The notes: a model not told the origin generated them from the letters alone. Counted from the stretch's first letter, positions 28,412 to 41,031 are shown. The stretch is DNA of 64,000 nucleotides from Thamnaconus septentrionalis (GCA_009823395.1 CM020504.1:20926540-20990539), one strand, 5' to 3'. Numbers and translations are program-made.

Positions 28412-31400
28412 ATGACCCCTTCGTTCGCCCTCTTCGCTCTTCTCACCTTCGCCGCGGCCGCGGCGAAGCCCAACGCGGGTCTGAAGACGTGGAGTCGCTT
28501 CAACAAGCTGCCCTACCCGGGCGACAAGGCTTTCCTCTACCGAACTTTCCCCAAGGACTTCATGTGGGCGGTGGGCACGGCGGCGTACCAGGTGGAGGGC
28601 GCGTTCGAGAAGGACGGCAAGGGTCTGTCCATCTGGGACACCTTTACGCGCGGCGGGAACCGGATGGCCACAGGGGACGTCGGCAGCGACAGCTACCACA
28701 ACATCCACGCCGACGTCCGGGCCATCCGGCAGCTCGGGGTGAGCCACTACCGCTTCTCGCTGTCCTGGTCGCGCATCTTCCCAAACGGGACGCGCGGCAG
28801 CTACAACGAGATCGGCACCAACTACTACCGCAGCCTGATCCGGAAGTTGAAGGAGATCCGTGTGCAGCCGGTGGTCACCCTCTACCACTGGGACCTGCCC
28901 GACCACCTGCAGCAGACCCTCGGCGGCTGGAGCAGCCCCGAGCTGGTGGGCATCTTCGAGGACTACGCCGATTTTTGCTTCCAGACTTTCGGCGACGATG
29001 TGAAATATTGGATCACCATCGACAACCCGTTCGTGGTGGCGCGCCACGGCTACGGCACCGGGGTGTTCGCCCCCGGGATCAAGAGCGACCCGGACCTCCC
29101 GCTCAGAGTGGGACACAATCTGCTCAAGGTAAACACTCCCGCATTCTGAGTGTTTGATCAGCTATCGCACTGTGCTGTAATTCGCGGTGCCGGGATTTAG
29201 ATTCTTGCACTGTAGCAGGTGTAGAGCGAAGATTATACAACCAGACTTTTCCTGGACAACAAATCTTCAACAAAAAATAATTATATTCAAGAGGGTTTTT
29301 TGTTTTTTTGTTTTTAAACACACTTTAATTTAATTTCAAAACAAGTTCTGGATATTTTATGCACAAGTAAGCAGAGAATGAATAGCTTCAGTTCCAAAGA
29401 GAACAAGCTGAACAATTTTATGCAAAACTTTATTCAAAATATGTAGATTTAATTTTAACTTTATTTTCACTCACTTCAGAATAAATTGTACTGCCATCTA
29501 TTATTTCAATGTCCCTGCAGCTTGTGGAATCACACTGCCTAAAGTGGGTTCCTGATCTACCTCTCTAGCTCCTCTTCCATCACTTTCTCTCTCCCTCCTT
29601 CCCTCCCATCCGACGCTCACCGCTGTTGCTTCGTCCCTCCAGGCTCATGCAGCTGCGTTTCGCCTCTACGACCGCCACTACCGGGCCCGCCAGCGGGGCA
29701 GGGTCTCCATGGCGCTGGCCTCCCACTGGATCAAGCCCAGCCGCACCCGCCTGGAGAGCCTGCAGGAGTGCCAGTGCTCCCTGGAACACGTCCTGGGCTG
29801 GTTTGCCCGGCCGCTCTTCATCGACGGGGACTATCCGCCCTGCATGAAGGCCCGGCTGGGCTCGCGGCTGCCCTCCTTCACCAGGGAGGAGCGGGAGCAG
29901 GTCAGGGGTGCGGCAGACTTCTTTGCCCTCTCGCACGGGCCGACCCTCAGCTTCCAGCTCATCAATGACAGCCTGAAGTTTGGCCAGCAGGAGGATTTGG
30001 ACCTGAGGATGCTGCTGTACTGGGTTAACGCAGAGTACAACAAGCCACCCATCTTTGTGGTGCAGAGTGGCTGGTGAGTTGAGAACCGGGGCTGACCCGC
30101 ACGATCTGTCTGATGTTCTTGTTTTTTGTCAAGGGGTTGAGTTGTTTGGGCTCATCATCAGGTATGTCCTGGGCAACACCAAGACGGAAGACCCCAAACA
30201 CATGTACTACCTGAAGAGGTTCATCGCAGAGGCACTCAAATGTTAGTAGCGACGCTGGATACGATCCAGCTGAGACCTGCAGCTCCACTCCTGTTTACAC
30301 TGAAATGATTGAATCTGGTTGGTCCTGTCGCACAGCGATCATCAGAGACCGAGTGAACGTGATTGGATACACTGCCTGGTCTCTGATGGACGGCTTCGAG
30401 TGGCACAGAGAGTACGGGATACGACGGGGCCTCTACTACGTGGACTTCAACACTCCAGACTTGAAGCGGGAGCCCAAGACTTCGGCCACCTTCTACAGGT
30501 GCTGGATGGGACGTGATGAGCAGTGATTTTCAGACGGCTCGCAGACATCCGATAGCTGTTAAGGCGTCAGAAAGGAATGGAACGTCACTTTCATTCAGTA
30601 CTTGGTGTAACACATTTCAAAATTAAGATCATCATACAGACATATATATATATTTTAAAACTTTTAGTCATTTTTCCAAAAGCATAAACCTCAAACACAA
30701 ACAAATGAAACAAAATCCCGCTTTTAAGAAGTTTACGAAACTGGTCAACAAATAAAAAGAACAAAGCACAGCTTTGTTTTATATACATAAATACGTACAT
30801 ATGTATATATATGTATATACATTTGTGTGTGTGTGTGTGTGTGTGTATATAGTAGAACGCATATCTAGCACATGTCTAGGTAGCTGAAAATTATGATGGA
30901 TTTTCCCATTGCTGCACTATCCCAATTTTTCCAACACGCCAACGTATTTTAAATGTTGGCAATCACGTCTTTGGATTTTGGCCAAAGTGGTTCGAAACAG
31001 CATCGCTATTCCCTATTCCCGGTCATCATTTGTGATTTTTTTTGAAGGAACGTCATCCAGAGGAACGGCTTCCCGGAGCTGCCAGAAAACAGGCCGGCTC
31101 AAGGAAACTTCCCCTGTGATTTTGTCTGGGGAGTCTCAGCCAACTCCATCCAGGTGTGTTTTGCTCTGTGTGCACTTGTGAATGAAACTTCCTGACAAAC
31201 AGTGGCTCATGGGGATCATTAACAGCACATTAACTTTGGTTTATAAATTAGGTGTTGACATTATGAATTTTTCGGGAAAATTCAGTGCCAACGTGTTAGT
31301 TGTGTAACCATTAAACTCAAACTATCATTTTGTTTAGCTATTTTAAAGAGGCAAAATCCATGCTAAACCTCCTCTACACCTGAACCAACCAACACCAAGC

Positions 31401-34400
31401 TGATTACAGATTTCATTTAGCACTTTCCATGGTAGATGTCCAGTTTTGTAAAAATAAAAATCCTTTGGCTTTTATTTGCCCTCGTATGCGCTGAGTGAGA
31501 GGTAAACACGGCGGACGAGAGCAGCGTGTCACTCTCCCGCTACGTTTCTTTATTCCACCTCTGATAGGTGGAGCCCAACCAGTTTGTGGACCCTAACGTG
31601 TACCTGTGGAACATCTCCAACAACGGCGAGCTGATGAAGCTGGAGGGCGTCACTGTGCCGCCCCTGCATCGGAACGCCCACTGTGCTGACTACGCCACTA
31701 TCAGGCAGCAGGTGGGCGGTGCCCGTTTTGGACCCTTTAGTCTCAACACACTGTTTTCACATGATGTAGGTCATGGTTGAAATAACTCAGACTACAACTC
31801 GGGTGTGAGCTGAAGAGGGAGTTATGAGAAAAAAAAAATAAACAGAAAATTCTCATCTAGTTATCAAATCATCAAAGTTATATTCTGCCCTGATGTCACA
31901 CAATCTTGTCGAGAACTTGTTGTTGTTGCTGAATGTCGTCCAGCCTCCTCAGAGACTCCTTTGACTCGTCGTGTTCTGCCCCAGGTGGACGAGATCAGGG
32001 AGGTCGGGGTGAGCCATTTCCACTTCTCCCTCAACTGGTCGGCCCTGGTGCCCACTGGTGACGTGGCTCACCCCAATGCCACCCTGCTGGGCTACTACCG
32101 CTGCTTCACCCGCCAGCTGCTGCAGGCCAACGTCACGCCCGTCGTCACCCTGTGGCACCACACTCGGCAGCGCAGCAGCCTGCCGCCCAGCCTGGACACC
32201 ACCAACAAGTGGCTGAACGGGTGAGAGACGAAGCTCATGCTTGATCCCGGTTGGGTCTCTCTGATTGTATAAAGCGCTTTGAGACGCCTTTGGTTGTGAT
32301 TTAGCGCTGTACAAATAAAGTTTAAAATATAAATAATAAATTATTTATTATTGATCTTCCACATGTTCAGAATGAGACAAATACAAAACAGTCGGAAGGT
32401 GATTTCACAGAGCTGCAATGAACGTCTGGCTGAGAAATGTCCCGTTTTGCGTGATGCATCAGCAAGCATGAAAGCAGTCTCCAAAACTGTGTTTTTTATC
32501 TCACACTTTCTAAAGAAGTGGAGCAAACAAAAGATGCAGACTGGAACTAGACGGGGCAGTACGATTTTTAATATGCCCTAATGCCATAACATTACATACA
32601 CCATCACGATGCAAACTAGGAAACTTGGATGCAGCTAAAGCAAGCGTGTCCCCCCTCAGGGAGACTCCAGAGGCGTTTGCAGACTACGCCAGGCTTTGCT
32701 ACCGAGAGCTCGGGGCCTACGTCAAAATGTGGATCACCTTGAACGAGCCCAACGACGAGGTGGTGAGCTACCAGGAGGGGCATCAGATGCTGCGGGCGCA
32801 CGCTCTGGCCTGGCACGCTTACGACAAAGAGTTCAGGCCTTTCCAGGGAGGACAGGTTGGTGGAGCCGCAAGCCTGCGATGGAGGAGGTCGCGTCGTGTC
32901 CCGTCCATTACCGTTTCCCTCCAGCTTAATGATTTCGTAGTTTAAGAAAGTCTAAAGAAATGTTTGTGTCGGCTGATGTGCCTCAGGTGTCTCTGGTCCT
33001 TCACATGGACTGGGTAGAGCCGGCCTTCTCCTTCAGCAGGGAGGACGTGGAGCCGGCTAAAAGGGTCCTGGACTTCAGCGTGGGCTGGTTCGCCGAGCCC
33101 ATCTTTGGCAGCGGCGACTATCCCCTCGGCATGAGGAGCTGGCTGCGGCAGCTCAACTCCCTGGAGTACAGACACTTTGGTGGCATTTTAAAGATTGACT
33201 GGAATAACTGATTGTGTTGAGATGCCATAGAATAATACATCAATAGATTATGAGTTTTTTTCCCGTACCTTTCTAAGGCATCTTCACGAAATATTGCTGC
33301 CATCTCAGTGTTTTTTTCACTGTCTGTGACTCCGCAGCCTGCCAGTGTTTAACGATGAAGTCCGACAGCTGGTTAGAGGGACATATGACTTCTTTGCTAT
33401 CAGCCATTTCAGCACCAAGCTGGTGACGCACGCCAAGGAAGACTCGTAAGACTCGTAGCCATTGAGCAGTGATTGGGTTTGACTCTAGCACAGAATGCAC
33501 AGAGGGAGTGGGGGATGGGAAAGGGAGTTTGATCATCATCATCTTCATCGTCATGTGTCTGCAGGTACACCTACATGGCGATGCTGGAGGTCCAACACAT
33601 GATAGACACAACATGGATCATGTCCCCAAGGCCAGTGGTGCCCTGGGGCTTGAGGAAAGCTCTGAACTGGGTGAGGATCTGAGTCACTGAGTCACTTGCT
33701 GCAGACTGAAATCTAACGAGACTTGACTGATTCTTTGACTCACAAGTATAGAAGTTGGATATTAATCTCATCTATACAACTTGGTAATCTCATAAAATTG
33801 GGATAAACATGAGGGTTTTTTATTTTATTTACAAATTGCTTTTTAATTTCAATGATCTTAAAGGCCATAGGTTTAAATTCCCTCTAATCAATTTTCCTTT
33901 TCTATTGTGACAGTTGACGGTCCTGTCACTATGCCTCCAATTAATCATGCACCCTGGCTACTTGGCCAAGGTGATATCTCTTTGGCCGACTGGTTAAGTG
34001 CGCATGACTGTTACCCAGGAGTCTGGGGTTCGAAGCCCGCCTGGGCCCTCTGCCCCCTCCCACACTATCAATCATGTACCTGTTTTTGTTTGTTCCACTC
34101 TTGAGAAAGAAACATGAGCTAGAACACGATGGTTCCCTGAGGTGTTAATTCTGAGTCCATTCCAGGCTGCCTTATTGTGAGAGTGACAACAAATGAGTGT
34201 GCTGAAGGCTCCAAACAGAGGACTCAATATGATATCAGGAGATCTATAGAGGTTTTTTGGATCATTGATTTAATTCCCTGAGGCTGTTCCACAAAGTCGG
34301 GGGAGGAGGGAAGCGCATAAAAAAAAATCTGCAAAGTTGTCGAAGGCAGGTCCTTGAAATCAAGGAGCCTTAATCAACTGTGATATTATTACTGTCAGGT

Positions 34401-35778
34401 GAAGGAGCACTACCCTGCTGTGCCGGTCTATGTGATGGCGAACGGTGTCCAGGAGGACCAAGCTCGCTTCACAGACAGCCTGAGGGTTTACTACCTGTAT
34501 AACTACATCAACGAGGCGTTGAAAGGTGAGACCACAAACGCTCAGGCCACTGCTCACTGTTACATTTGTAGATCCTGGCTGCGTGTGCACACTGTGTGTG
34601 ATCCTCTGGAGGCAACAGAGGTTTCGCCCCCCCCCACTGGCCCCTGCAGAGCTTAATCATTAGTCAGATATTCAGAACAGTGACCCTTGAATAGTCAGCT
34701 GACGCAGAACACACTCCCACATGTGCACACAAAAATATCAACACAGATTCTCCAGCCCTCGCTTTGAACCGCAAAGTCAAGGTTATGTGCTGCGCAGTGG
34801 CTCGTGCCTGACATGTTTATTATTGGGTTAAACTCACCGAAGACCTCAGTTGGCAGCTCTAACCTGCAGTGTCACAATGCGCATGTTAGAGGTTAATAGA
34901 AGTTGCATATGGTGACTTTGCAAAACATCTTGCCAGCAGCCTGCTACTCTGAAATCATGCACACTTTTATTTGGGAAAGTTTTGCAAAGGGACCAGATAC
35001 TCCACATTGACCTCTCCTTGCTGTTCAGTTAATGCAAAACTGATTAGAAAAATTAGCATACATTAGAGTCGGGAAAAAAAGAGACAAGGAAACACAAAAA
35101 ACTGAGAGGTTCACGCGGAGTTACCTGGCAGCTCACCACAAGGGGGCAATAGAGATGTTTTTTTTGGTTTTCCTTTTTGGAATCTGGAAGGTTGATGCTA
35201 GTTATTATCTGCACGATGCTCAGCTTTAGCTTTGTTATTGCTGATTCTAGAGACTCTCTTGAAAGCACACGACCATTATGGTGTTTCACTGAGGCAAAGA
35301 ATAACAACAGCAACAACAGTATCTTTGTTTAAAATTGTCTTTAAACGTTCTTGACGCTAATGATAGATCGACTGTGCCGTTTGTGCACACAAAAGCAAAT
35401 GATAAAGAGTGCTGAATCTCACGGTGGGTCGCCTCCTCTTCAGCGTACACTCTGGACGGCGTCAACCTGAAGGGATACTTCGCCTACGCCCTCAGCGACC
35501 TGAGAGACCCGGGCTTTGGCCTGTACGGCCAAGTCCACGAGGAAGTGATCATCAAGGCATCGCTCTCCAACTATCGCCACATCATCCAGCACAACGGCTT
35601 CCCCATCCAGGGGGCTGCGGCCCAGCAGTGCCCCACGCTGCCTCGGCCCTGCCCAGGCTGCCACGTGCTGGTCAAAAGACCAGTGGTGGGCTTCCTGACT
35701 CTGATAGGTTCAGGGGTGCTAATCACACTGGGCCTTATTATTTACTACACAGCCAAGAAACACAAGGACTGTTACTGA
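28412..35778 (+). CDS. kl: alpha-Klotho
   Basis: Single-pass membrane co-receptor for FGF23 with FGFR, controlling phosphate balance. Thirteen coding exons: 28412-29128, 29643-30073, 30162-30241, 30336-30498, 31048-31153, 31568-31711, 31985-32220, 32660-32855, 32987-33165, 33338-33445, 33565-33670, 34399-34525, 35444-35778. Every junction keeps frame and the product is 975 residues (human 1,012). The Met at 28412 is chosen because a signal peptide ([18 protein letters not shown]) follows; the in-frame Met at 28337 would bury it. KL1 covers about 20-465, KL2 about 480-925, the membrane helix about 945-967 and the tail is AKKHKDCY. Both domains are family-1 glycosidase folds with altered sites. 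KL1 has N205 (TIDNP) and Q380 (VVQSGW) in place of the two catalytic Glu. KL2 keeps E655 (TLNEP) but has A836 (VMANG) at the nucleophile. Human KL1 retains the ENG Glu. Residues 500-547, one exon, match the receptor-binding arm. Mammalian KL has five exons, so this copy is more divided. Confidence 0.96.
33976..34090 (+). mobile_element. tRNA-derived SINE fragment in a kl intron
   Basis: An A-box-like TGGTTAAGTG at 33991-34000 and a B-box-like GGTTCGAAGCC at 34027-34037 are spaced as in a tRNA-derived RNA polymerase III promoter. The flanks do not form an acceptor stem, so this is read as a SINE head rather than a tRNA gene. It lies in the kl intron 33671-34398. The ends are approximate. Confidence 0.6.
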
Positions 35779-36242
35779 GGCTGCTGCCTGTCGATTAGTG
35801 GTTCTTGTTTTAATGTCTTTTATTGATGGGGGAAGGGGAGGGGCTTTATCAGTGTATATTTTACCAAAAATTCTATATGATGACCAGATGAATTGTGCCT
35901 AAATAATGAAGTCGGTCTACATTGATGAATTGTCAAGTTGTTCTAAGTTAGCCAAGAAAGTTTAGGATTTTAGTTTTTTGAAGGAATTTTAAATGATACA
36001 CTAGTTCCAGATAATGTGAACATGAAATGACCTAATACATATACAGTATATAGCAAATTGCTTGTTTTCAAGTCCATGCTGCTTTTTTCTTTCTAAGGTC
36101 TACATTTTGAGGACCTACTTGGCTGCAGTGGTATTGGGTAGATGGTGTTTGTCAGAAAATTTGTATTCATTTTGTCTGTTTGCATAATAGTCAAACTAGT
36201 TTGTGCATTTTTGCATCGTTTATTTATGTCCACAGTGGTAAC

Positions 36243-36272
36243 AATAAATTTGATACTACATTTGTAGTATCA
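36243..36272 (+). terminator. kl: kl poly(A) signal with adjacent small hairpin
   Basis: AATAAA at about 36243-36248, 465 nt after the kl stop, is followed at once by a perfect 10-bp stem, TGATACTACA, with a 2-nt spacer and its exact complement (36251-36272). The rfc3 signal on the other strand, AATAAA at 36368-36363, is about 90 bp away, so the two transcripts end nearly tail to tail. Confidence 0.6.
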
Positions 36273-36448
36273 TACTATTTGTAAAGCAAAAAAAAATCTA
36301 TGTAACAGCAAAAATATCATACAATATAGCAGGATTTTGAACTTTTATTATGCAAATGTACATTTATTTGATTATTTTTAAATGCAAATTGTCCTGTTGG
36401 GGTAAAAAAAAGAAAGTTGATATGTTGGCATGCGATGTCCGTTTGCAC

Positions 36449-38464
36449 TCAGAACATCATGCCGTCCAGACCATCTTCCATGAACTTCTTGTAAAGGGCC
36501 ATGAACTTGGCGATGAAAGCTTCCAGGTGGTAGATGGCTTTGCTGCCCATCTGCAGCCGGTGCTCGTAATAGGCTGCCATGTGCGCCACCTCTGTCTTCA
36601 GCTGACCGTCACAGTTCTGCAACAGCTCTGTTACTAGACCCTGGTGAAAGGTTGAGGGGAGGCAGAAAAACAATACATTACAATGCAAAGCCGATGGCGA
36701 GGTGTTTCGTAGCGATGATGGGGAACCAGTGGAGGCAGCAGTACCTTCATAATGATTTCTGGTGGGATGCAGTGAGTCAGCAGCTCGTACAATCTCGCTC
36801 GAACTTCAAACAACCTGGAAAAGAGACAGACAGGGATTCTGTAGGACAGGGTCTGTAGTTGCTGACGAGGCCTCTCGTCTCCTTCGCCTCTCTCACCTCT
36901 GAGGGCTCTGCTGGCTGACGATGGCATTGGCTGTTTCCCTGAGGTAAATCTCCCAGTCCGCCACCGGCACTTCCTGGTCTGCGGAGAATGGATACCTGGA
37001 AAGGATGGACAGGTTTGTTGGAAGGTACCTGGTGGTCCCAGTTCAATCTAATCCAACGTATGTTGGCGTGTGCAGGTGCGATGGCGATTTGTGACGACTC
37101 ACTGCTGCACTCTGCAGGCCTCGCACATCAGGAGAGCTTTGCGGAGGTTGCGGCCAGACTTCTCAGAGATCTGCTTAGCCAGCTCAGGAGGGAGCTGCAG
37201 ACCTTCCTTCTTGCAAACAGCCGTCAGGACACTGCACACCTAGCAAACAACGGGAAACGGTTAAAATTCTGTTTTTCTGTTGATTATTTTCTAATCTGCA
37301 AAAACTCTGTCTCTGACATGCCTCCTCTGTGCTGGGCAGGGCAACCCTGACGGCCAGGCAACGGCTCCGAATCGGCCCGATGACCTTGGAGGTGGAGGTG
37401 GAGCACAAGATGAGGCGACACGTACTCATGTACTTCTCCATTGTGCGGCGCAGTGCATGCTGGGCGTCCTTTGTGAGTCTGTCCACCTCTGTTAGCAACA
37501 CCACTAAGGGAGACAGAGAGAGAAGCGTGTGAGTCTGCTGTTACCATCTTGGGCTATTTGTGTTCACCACACAAGGAAACTGCGCCTTACTACTACGTGC
37601 GTGAGTTAGTGTTCTGTACCTTTGAACTCTCTCTGAGTGCTTGACTGGATCTGCTGAGACTGAGCCACAGTTTTGATGAGCTCCTGAATCACCACACGGT
37701 CCTGGTTTCCAGCGTCGCTGTAAGGACGACATAATTAAATTGTCAGCCAAGAGAACACATTGTGCAACAGTATGCATGTATTTGCCTTACCTTGCGTTGA
37801 CTTCCAGGTGGTAGTTGCTGGCTATAGTGTTAATTTCAATTTTCTTCTTTGAGGGAGCCTGGGGAGTGAAAGGGAAAAAGACAAACGCAACAACATGACT
37901 TTGAAGCCTGGGGGGACCAAACAAACATGAACTGGTGTCAGACTGGCTACTGTATATGGAATCTTTTGCCTTCAGTTCACTCACCACGACGGTATGGTGC
38001 TCGATGCGGAGTTTCTCCACTCCTGCTCCGTACAACTCCCTCAACAGACACATGATGCGGGTTTTCTTCCCCGCACCTGATGGACCGTAGACCAAGAGGT
38101 GCGGAAAGTCGCCATGTTGAACCTGCAACAAACAATCAGACAAGGCGAAAACTTCGCTTAGTGGCGCATGCCTATTCCGACAAACTCGATGTAAACACGG
38201 GGCTAATTTAGCAACGTCATCTGGCCACAGCATTAATCAAACGTGGAGGCGGTAGGTTACTTCCACTGACTAAATGTTCGCAGCATAGAAGGTAAAGAAC
38301 ACAACACTTGTGAGACTTTATGTCACTGTTAAGCTAATGCTAGCGACGGCAGAACAAACGTCTTCAAGTTACCTTACCAGGTTTTTCAGCTGCGCTGCTT
38401 GGTCTTTGTGATAGTCTAGTTTCCCCAGGGACGTCGGACGATATTTGTCCACCCACAAACTCAT
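36449..38464 (-). CDS. rfc3: Replication factor C subunit 3
   Basis: RFC3 is a small subunit of the RFC clamp loader, which opens PCNA and loads it on primed DNA. Nine exons on the minus strand: 38464-38378, 38122-37985, 37858-37791, 37717-37620, 37503-37322, 37239-37103, 36995-36897, 36814-36745, 36640-36449. The joined product is 356 residues, the same length as human RFC3, and very similar throughout. Visible motifs: [10 protein letters not shown] at the start, Walker [10 protein letters not shown] at 42-50, a degenerate Walker B LLTEVD at 133-138, the SRC arginine-finger motif at 177-179, and the C-terminal collar ending EDGLDGMMF. The intron after residue 191 has donor GC (37321-37320) rather than GT; only this joint keeps the conserved reading between STEE and [13 protein letters not shown]. 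The gene converges on kl and is head to head with stard13. Confidence 0.97.
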
Positions 38465-38640
38465 TTTCTCATAAATATATATCACTATTTACAACCGGTG
38501 TTGTTGACAGATGGGATGTTCCCGCTAGCCAGTCTCCCGCGAAATATCGTACACAACAAGTTTCGCGGTTGTACTTCCGCCGGTCTTACGGAAAGCTGGA
38601 AGGGACAAAAAGGCGGCTTCCTGTTTCACGTTGTTAGAAT
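38465..38640 (-). promoter_or_regulatory. rfc3: rfc3 promoter region with paired E2F-like sites
   Basis: Two E2F-type motifs face each other: CCCGCGAAA at 38536-38544 and TTTCGCGG at 38561-38568, about 70-105 bp upstream of the rfc3 start codon. ETS-like CTTCCG and CGGAAAG motifs follow nearby. E2F control of replication factor genes is established, so the sites fit an S-phase promoter. The transcription start is not determined. Confidence 0.55.
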
Positions 38641-40578
38641 GGTCAAGGCAACGCGCTAAATTTATTTAATATCACACGCAGTGATTGAACCTTGATTGAT
38701 GGATGAATGTCCTTTAGCTGGCTTAGTGTCTGATGGACCAAAACCTCATTGGAATAATGCGTCCATGTCCTTAATTCAACAGGTAGAGTTATTGCTTTGT
38801 TTTTGCTAATCAAGGTTTCAGGTGTTTTGTAAAGACAGTGCTGCAATGACAGGAATGTCAGAAAGATAATCACCCGATTGGAAACTGCAGACACAATGTT
38901 GCTCTGAGGACATTGAGAGAGAGAAACGCTTTTTAAGTGGTTCATTATTGGTTAAAGTCATCTCATTGATTTGTTTGTTTTTCTGTTGGAATAATTTTGA
39001 GCAACTCAGAGATGAAACAGTAGCAGTTTAAGACACAGCCAATTTAAACTTTATTATTAAAGCCTGCAAAAATGAGCACAATCCTAATCCTTCATTTTTT
39101 TGCACATGTTGTTGAAGGTGTCGTGCCGACACGCACTTGTTGCCAAAATCAAGTCTAATTATCTCTTGGATTTTGTGAGGTGTAAACAGTACATGGCGTC
39201 AAGATAAGGCAGCTTGTGAAATCCCCTGAGGTCATTTTCAAGTTAGTCTGTCTGGTTTTCTGCAGTTTATCATTGAAAAAAATCCACTCAGAGCAACCTA
39301 ATTTATAGTACGCACTTGTTTTTCCTCTTCAATAGTAAAAAAAAAAAAGGTCAAGACAAATCCCACCACCTCCTCAGCTCCTCTTGCTCTGATTGTTTTG
39401 ACCTTGACCCAGATAACTGTTACTCTCCGAGGCAGGAATGTATGAACTATATGGACGAGCGTGTCTCTGCAGGTTGTTGTTGCTCGTATTGACATATGCG
39501 TTATGTTTTAATTATTATGCATCAGTCATCACAACAGTGGAGCACTGGGTGAACATCTGCATGGGACGCGACGTCTGCTGGCTGAAGCTTTCAGCATGAA
39601 TTTGTTCAAGCAAGTTGATGTGGATGGACTGATGGATTGTTGACAATTTCACCAGACATCTGATAGCAGATCTAACTACACCAAGGCATCATATTACATA
39701 AAAGGTGGGAAAGACATTTACACTTTTGTGTTAGAGTGAAGTTGCACTTCTAAACTTGTTTTCACATCTTTCGCATACCATCTGTGATCTCTGCATAAAA
39801 TCAGGAAACCCTGAGCAGATCCATGTTATGGGTTACTGTAGGAATGTGCTGTGATAATGTCCCAAGACCACATGACGCCTTTAAATGCTCCACACTTGGC
39901 CTTTTAAAGCTGACTGTAATACTTACTGGTACTGTTTCAGATAAAAGGCCTCCAAGTTGGCTCATGTGCATTTTAGCGAGACATCACAGAGCGTTGCAAA
40001 TACCTTCACTCTTCACTCTAACTGTACCCTTCACCTTGACCGTGTCTCCCCGCACCCTTGAGGGAGCAACAGGTTTGGACAGGCAACATCGCAGTCAAGG
40101 TGAGCCGACAAATATCAAGCCTCTGCTGCAGACCAAAGACGCTCTGTGTTTGCTGGCAAACACGAGGAATTCCGCAGTGCACTGGCAACTTTTTTAAAGA
40201 TCCTTCTTGTTGATCAGCTCCTGTGTCCCGTCTTGTTGAGCAGGGAGCGGGTGGAGGGGAAAAGTCATGTACTGCGCAGCAAATCAGCAAGGATGCAAAC
40301 ATGTTGAGAGCGTTACCTCATGCGTTGCTGAGGAATGTGCCTCCAAAGGTGGGGAGGGGTTCAGGGCTGGGGGCTTAGAAGCCCTCGCCTGGAGCCGAGT
40401 TTGGCAGCAGTGAGTGATGAGGAGGAACGGGCAGCTGAGGGTTCCACCACTCACTCCAAGCCTTTTTAATCATTTGTCATCATTTGTCTGAGCCTAACAT
40501 GGTCGATTCTTAACATTTGATGATCCCTTCATTCTCTCCTGCAGTTGTACAATTGCCTGCTTGCACGCACGCACGAAT

Positions 40579-40610
<32 letters not shown>

Positions 40611-40721
40611 TCGCATGCACACCTGCCTGTCTATGTCTAGCTGAGGTAATGCAGAGGGGGTGGGCCTGGGGGTCCTCTTATTTTCTTCCCACCTCTCGTT
40701 GCAGCGTTTCATTTTTTCAGA

Positions 40722-40760
40722 ACACAGTGAGCCAACTTTTCAGAAGTTGGCTCACTGTGT
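40722..40760. repeat. Perfect 17-bp hairpin
   Basis: The arm ACACAGTGAGCCAACTT at 40722-40738 and its exact complement at 40744-40760 enclose a 5-nt loop, TTCAG. Confidence 0.95.
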
Positions 40761-40928
40761 CTGCAGTGTGTCAGGCAGCGTAAAGCTCCGCTGGATACAT
40801 GAGGTTTTTTTTTTCTTTGTTTTTCAGACGCTAGTGTCAAATGTCTTAGTTGGAACCGCAATTCCAAAACATCAGGTATGTGAGTTTATTTGTTCTTAAA
40901 ATGTTTTTGGACATAAAATGATAAACCG

Positions 40929-40955
40929 TTATTATGTTATATACATAATAACAAT

Positions 40956-41031
<76 letters not shown>

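Noticed and set aside
33985..34060. Possible tRNA gene
   Set aside because: A- and B-box-like motifs exist, but no paired acceptor stem or clean cloverleaf can be drawn. It reads as a SINE head.
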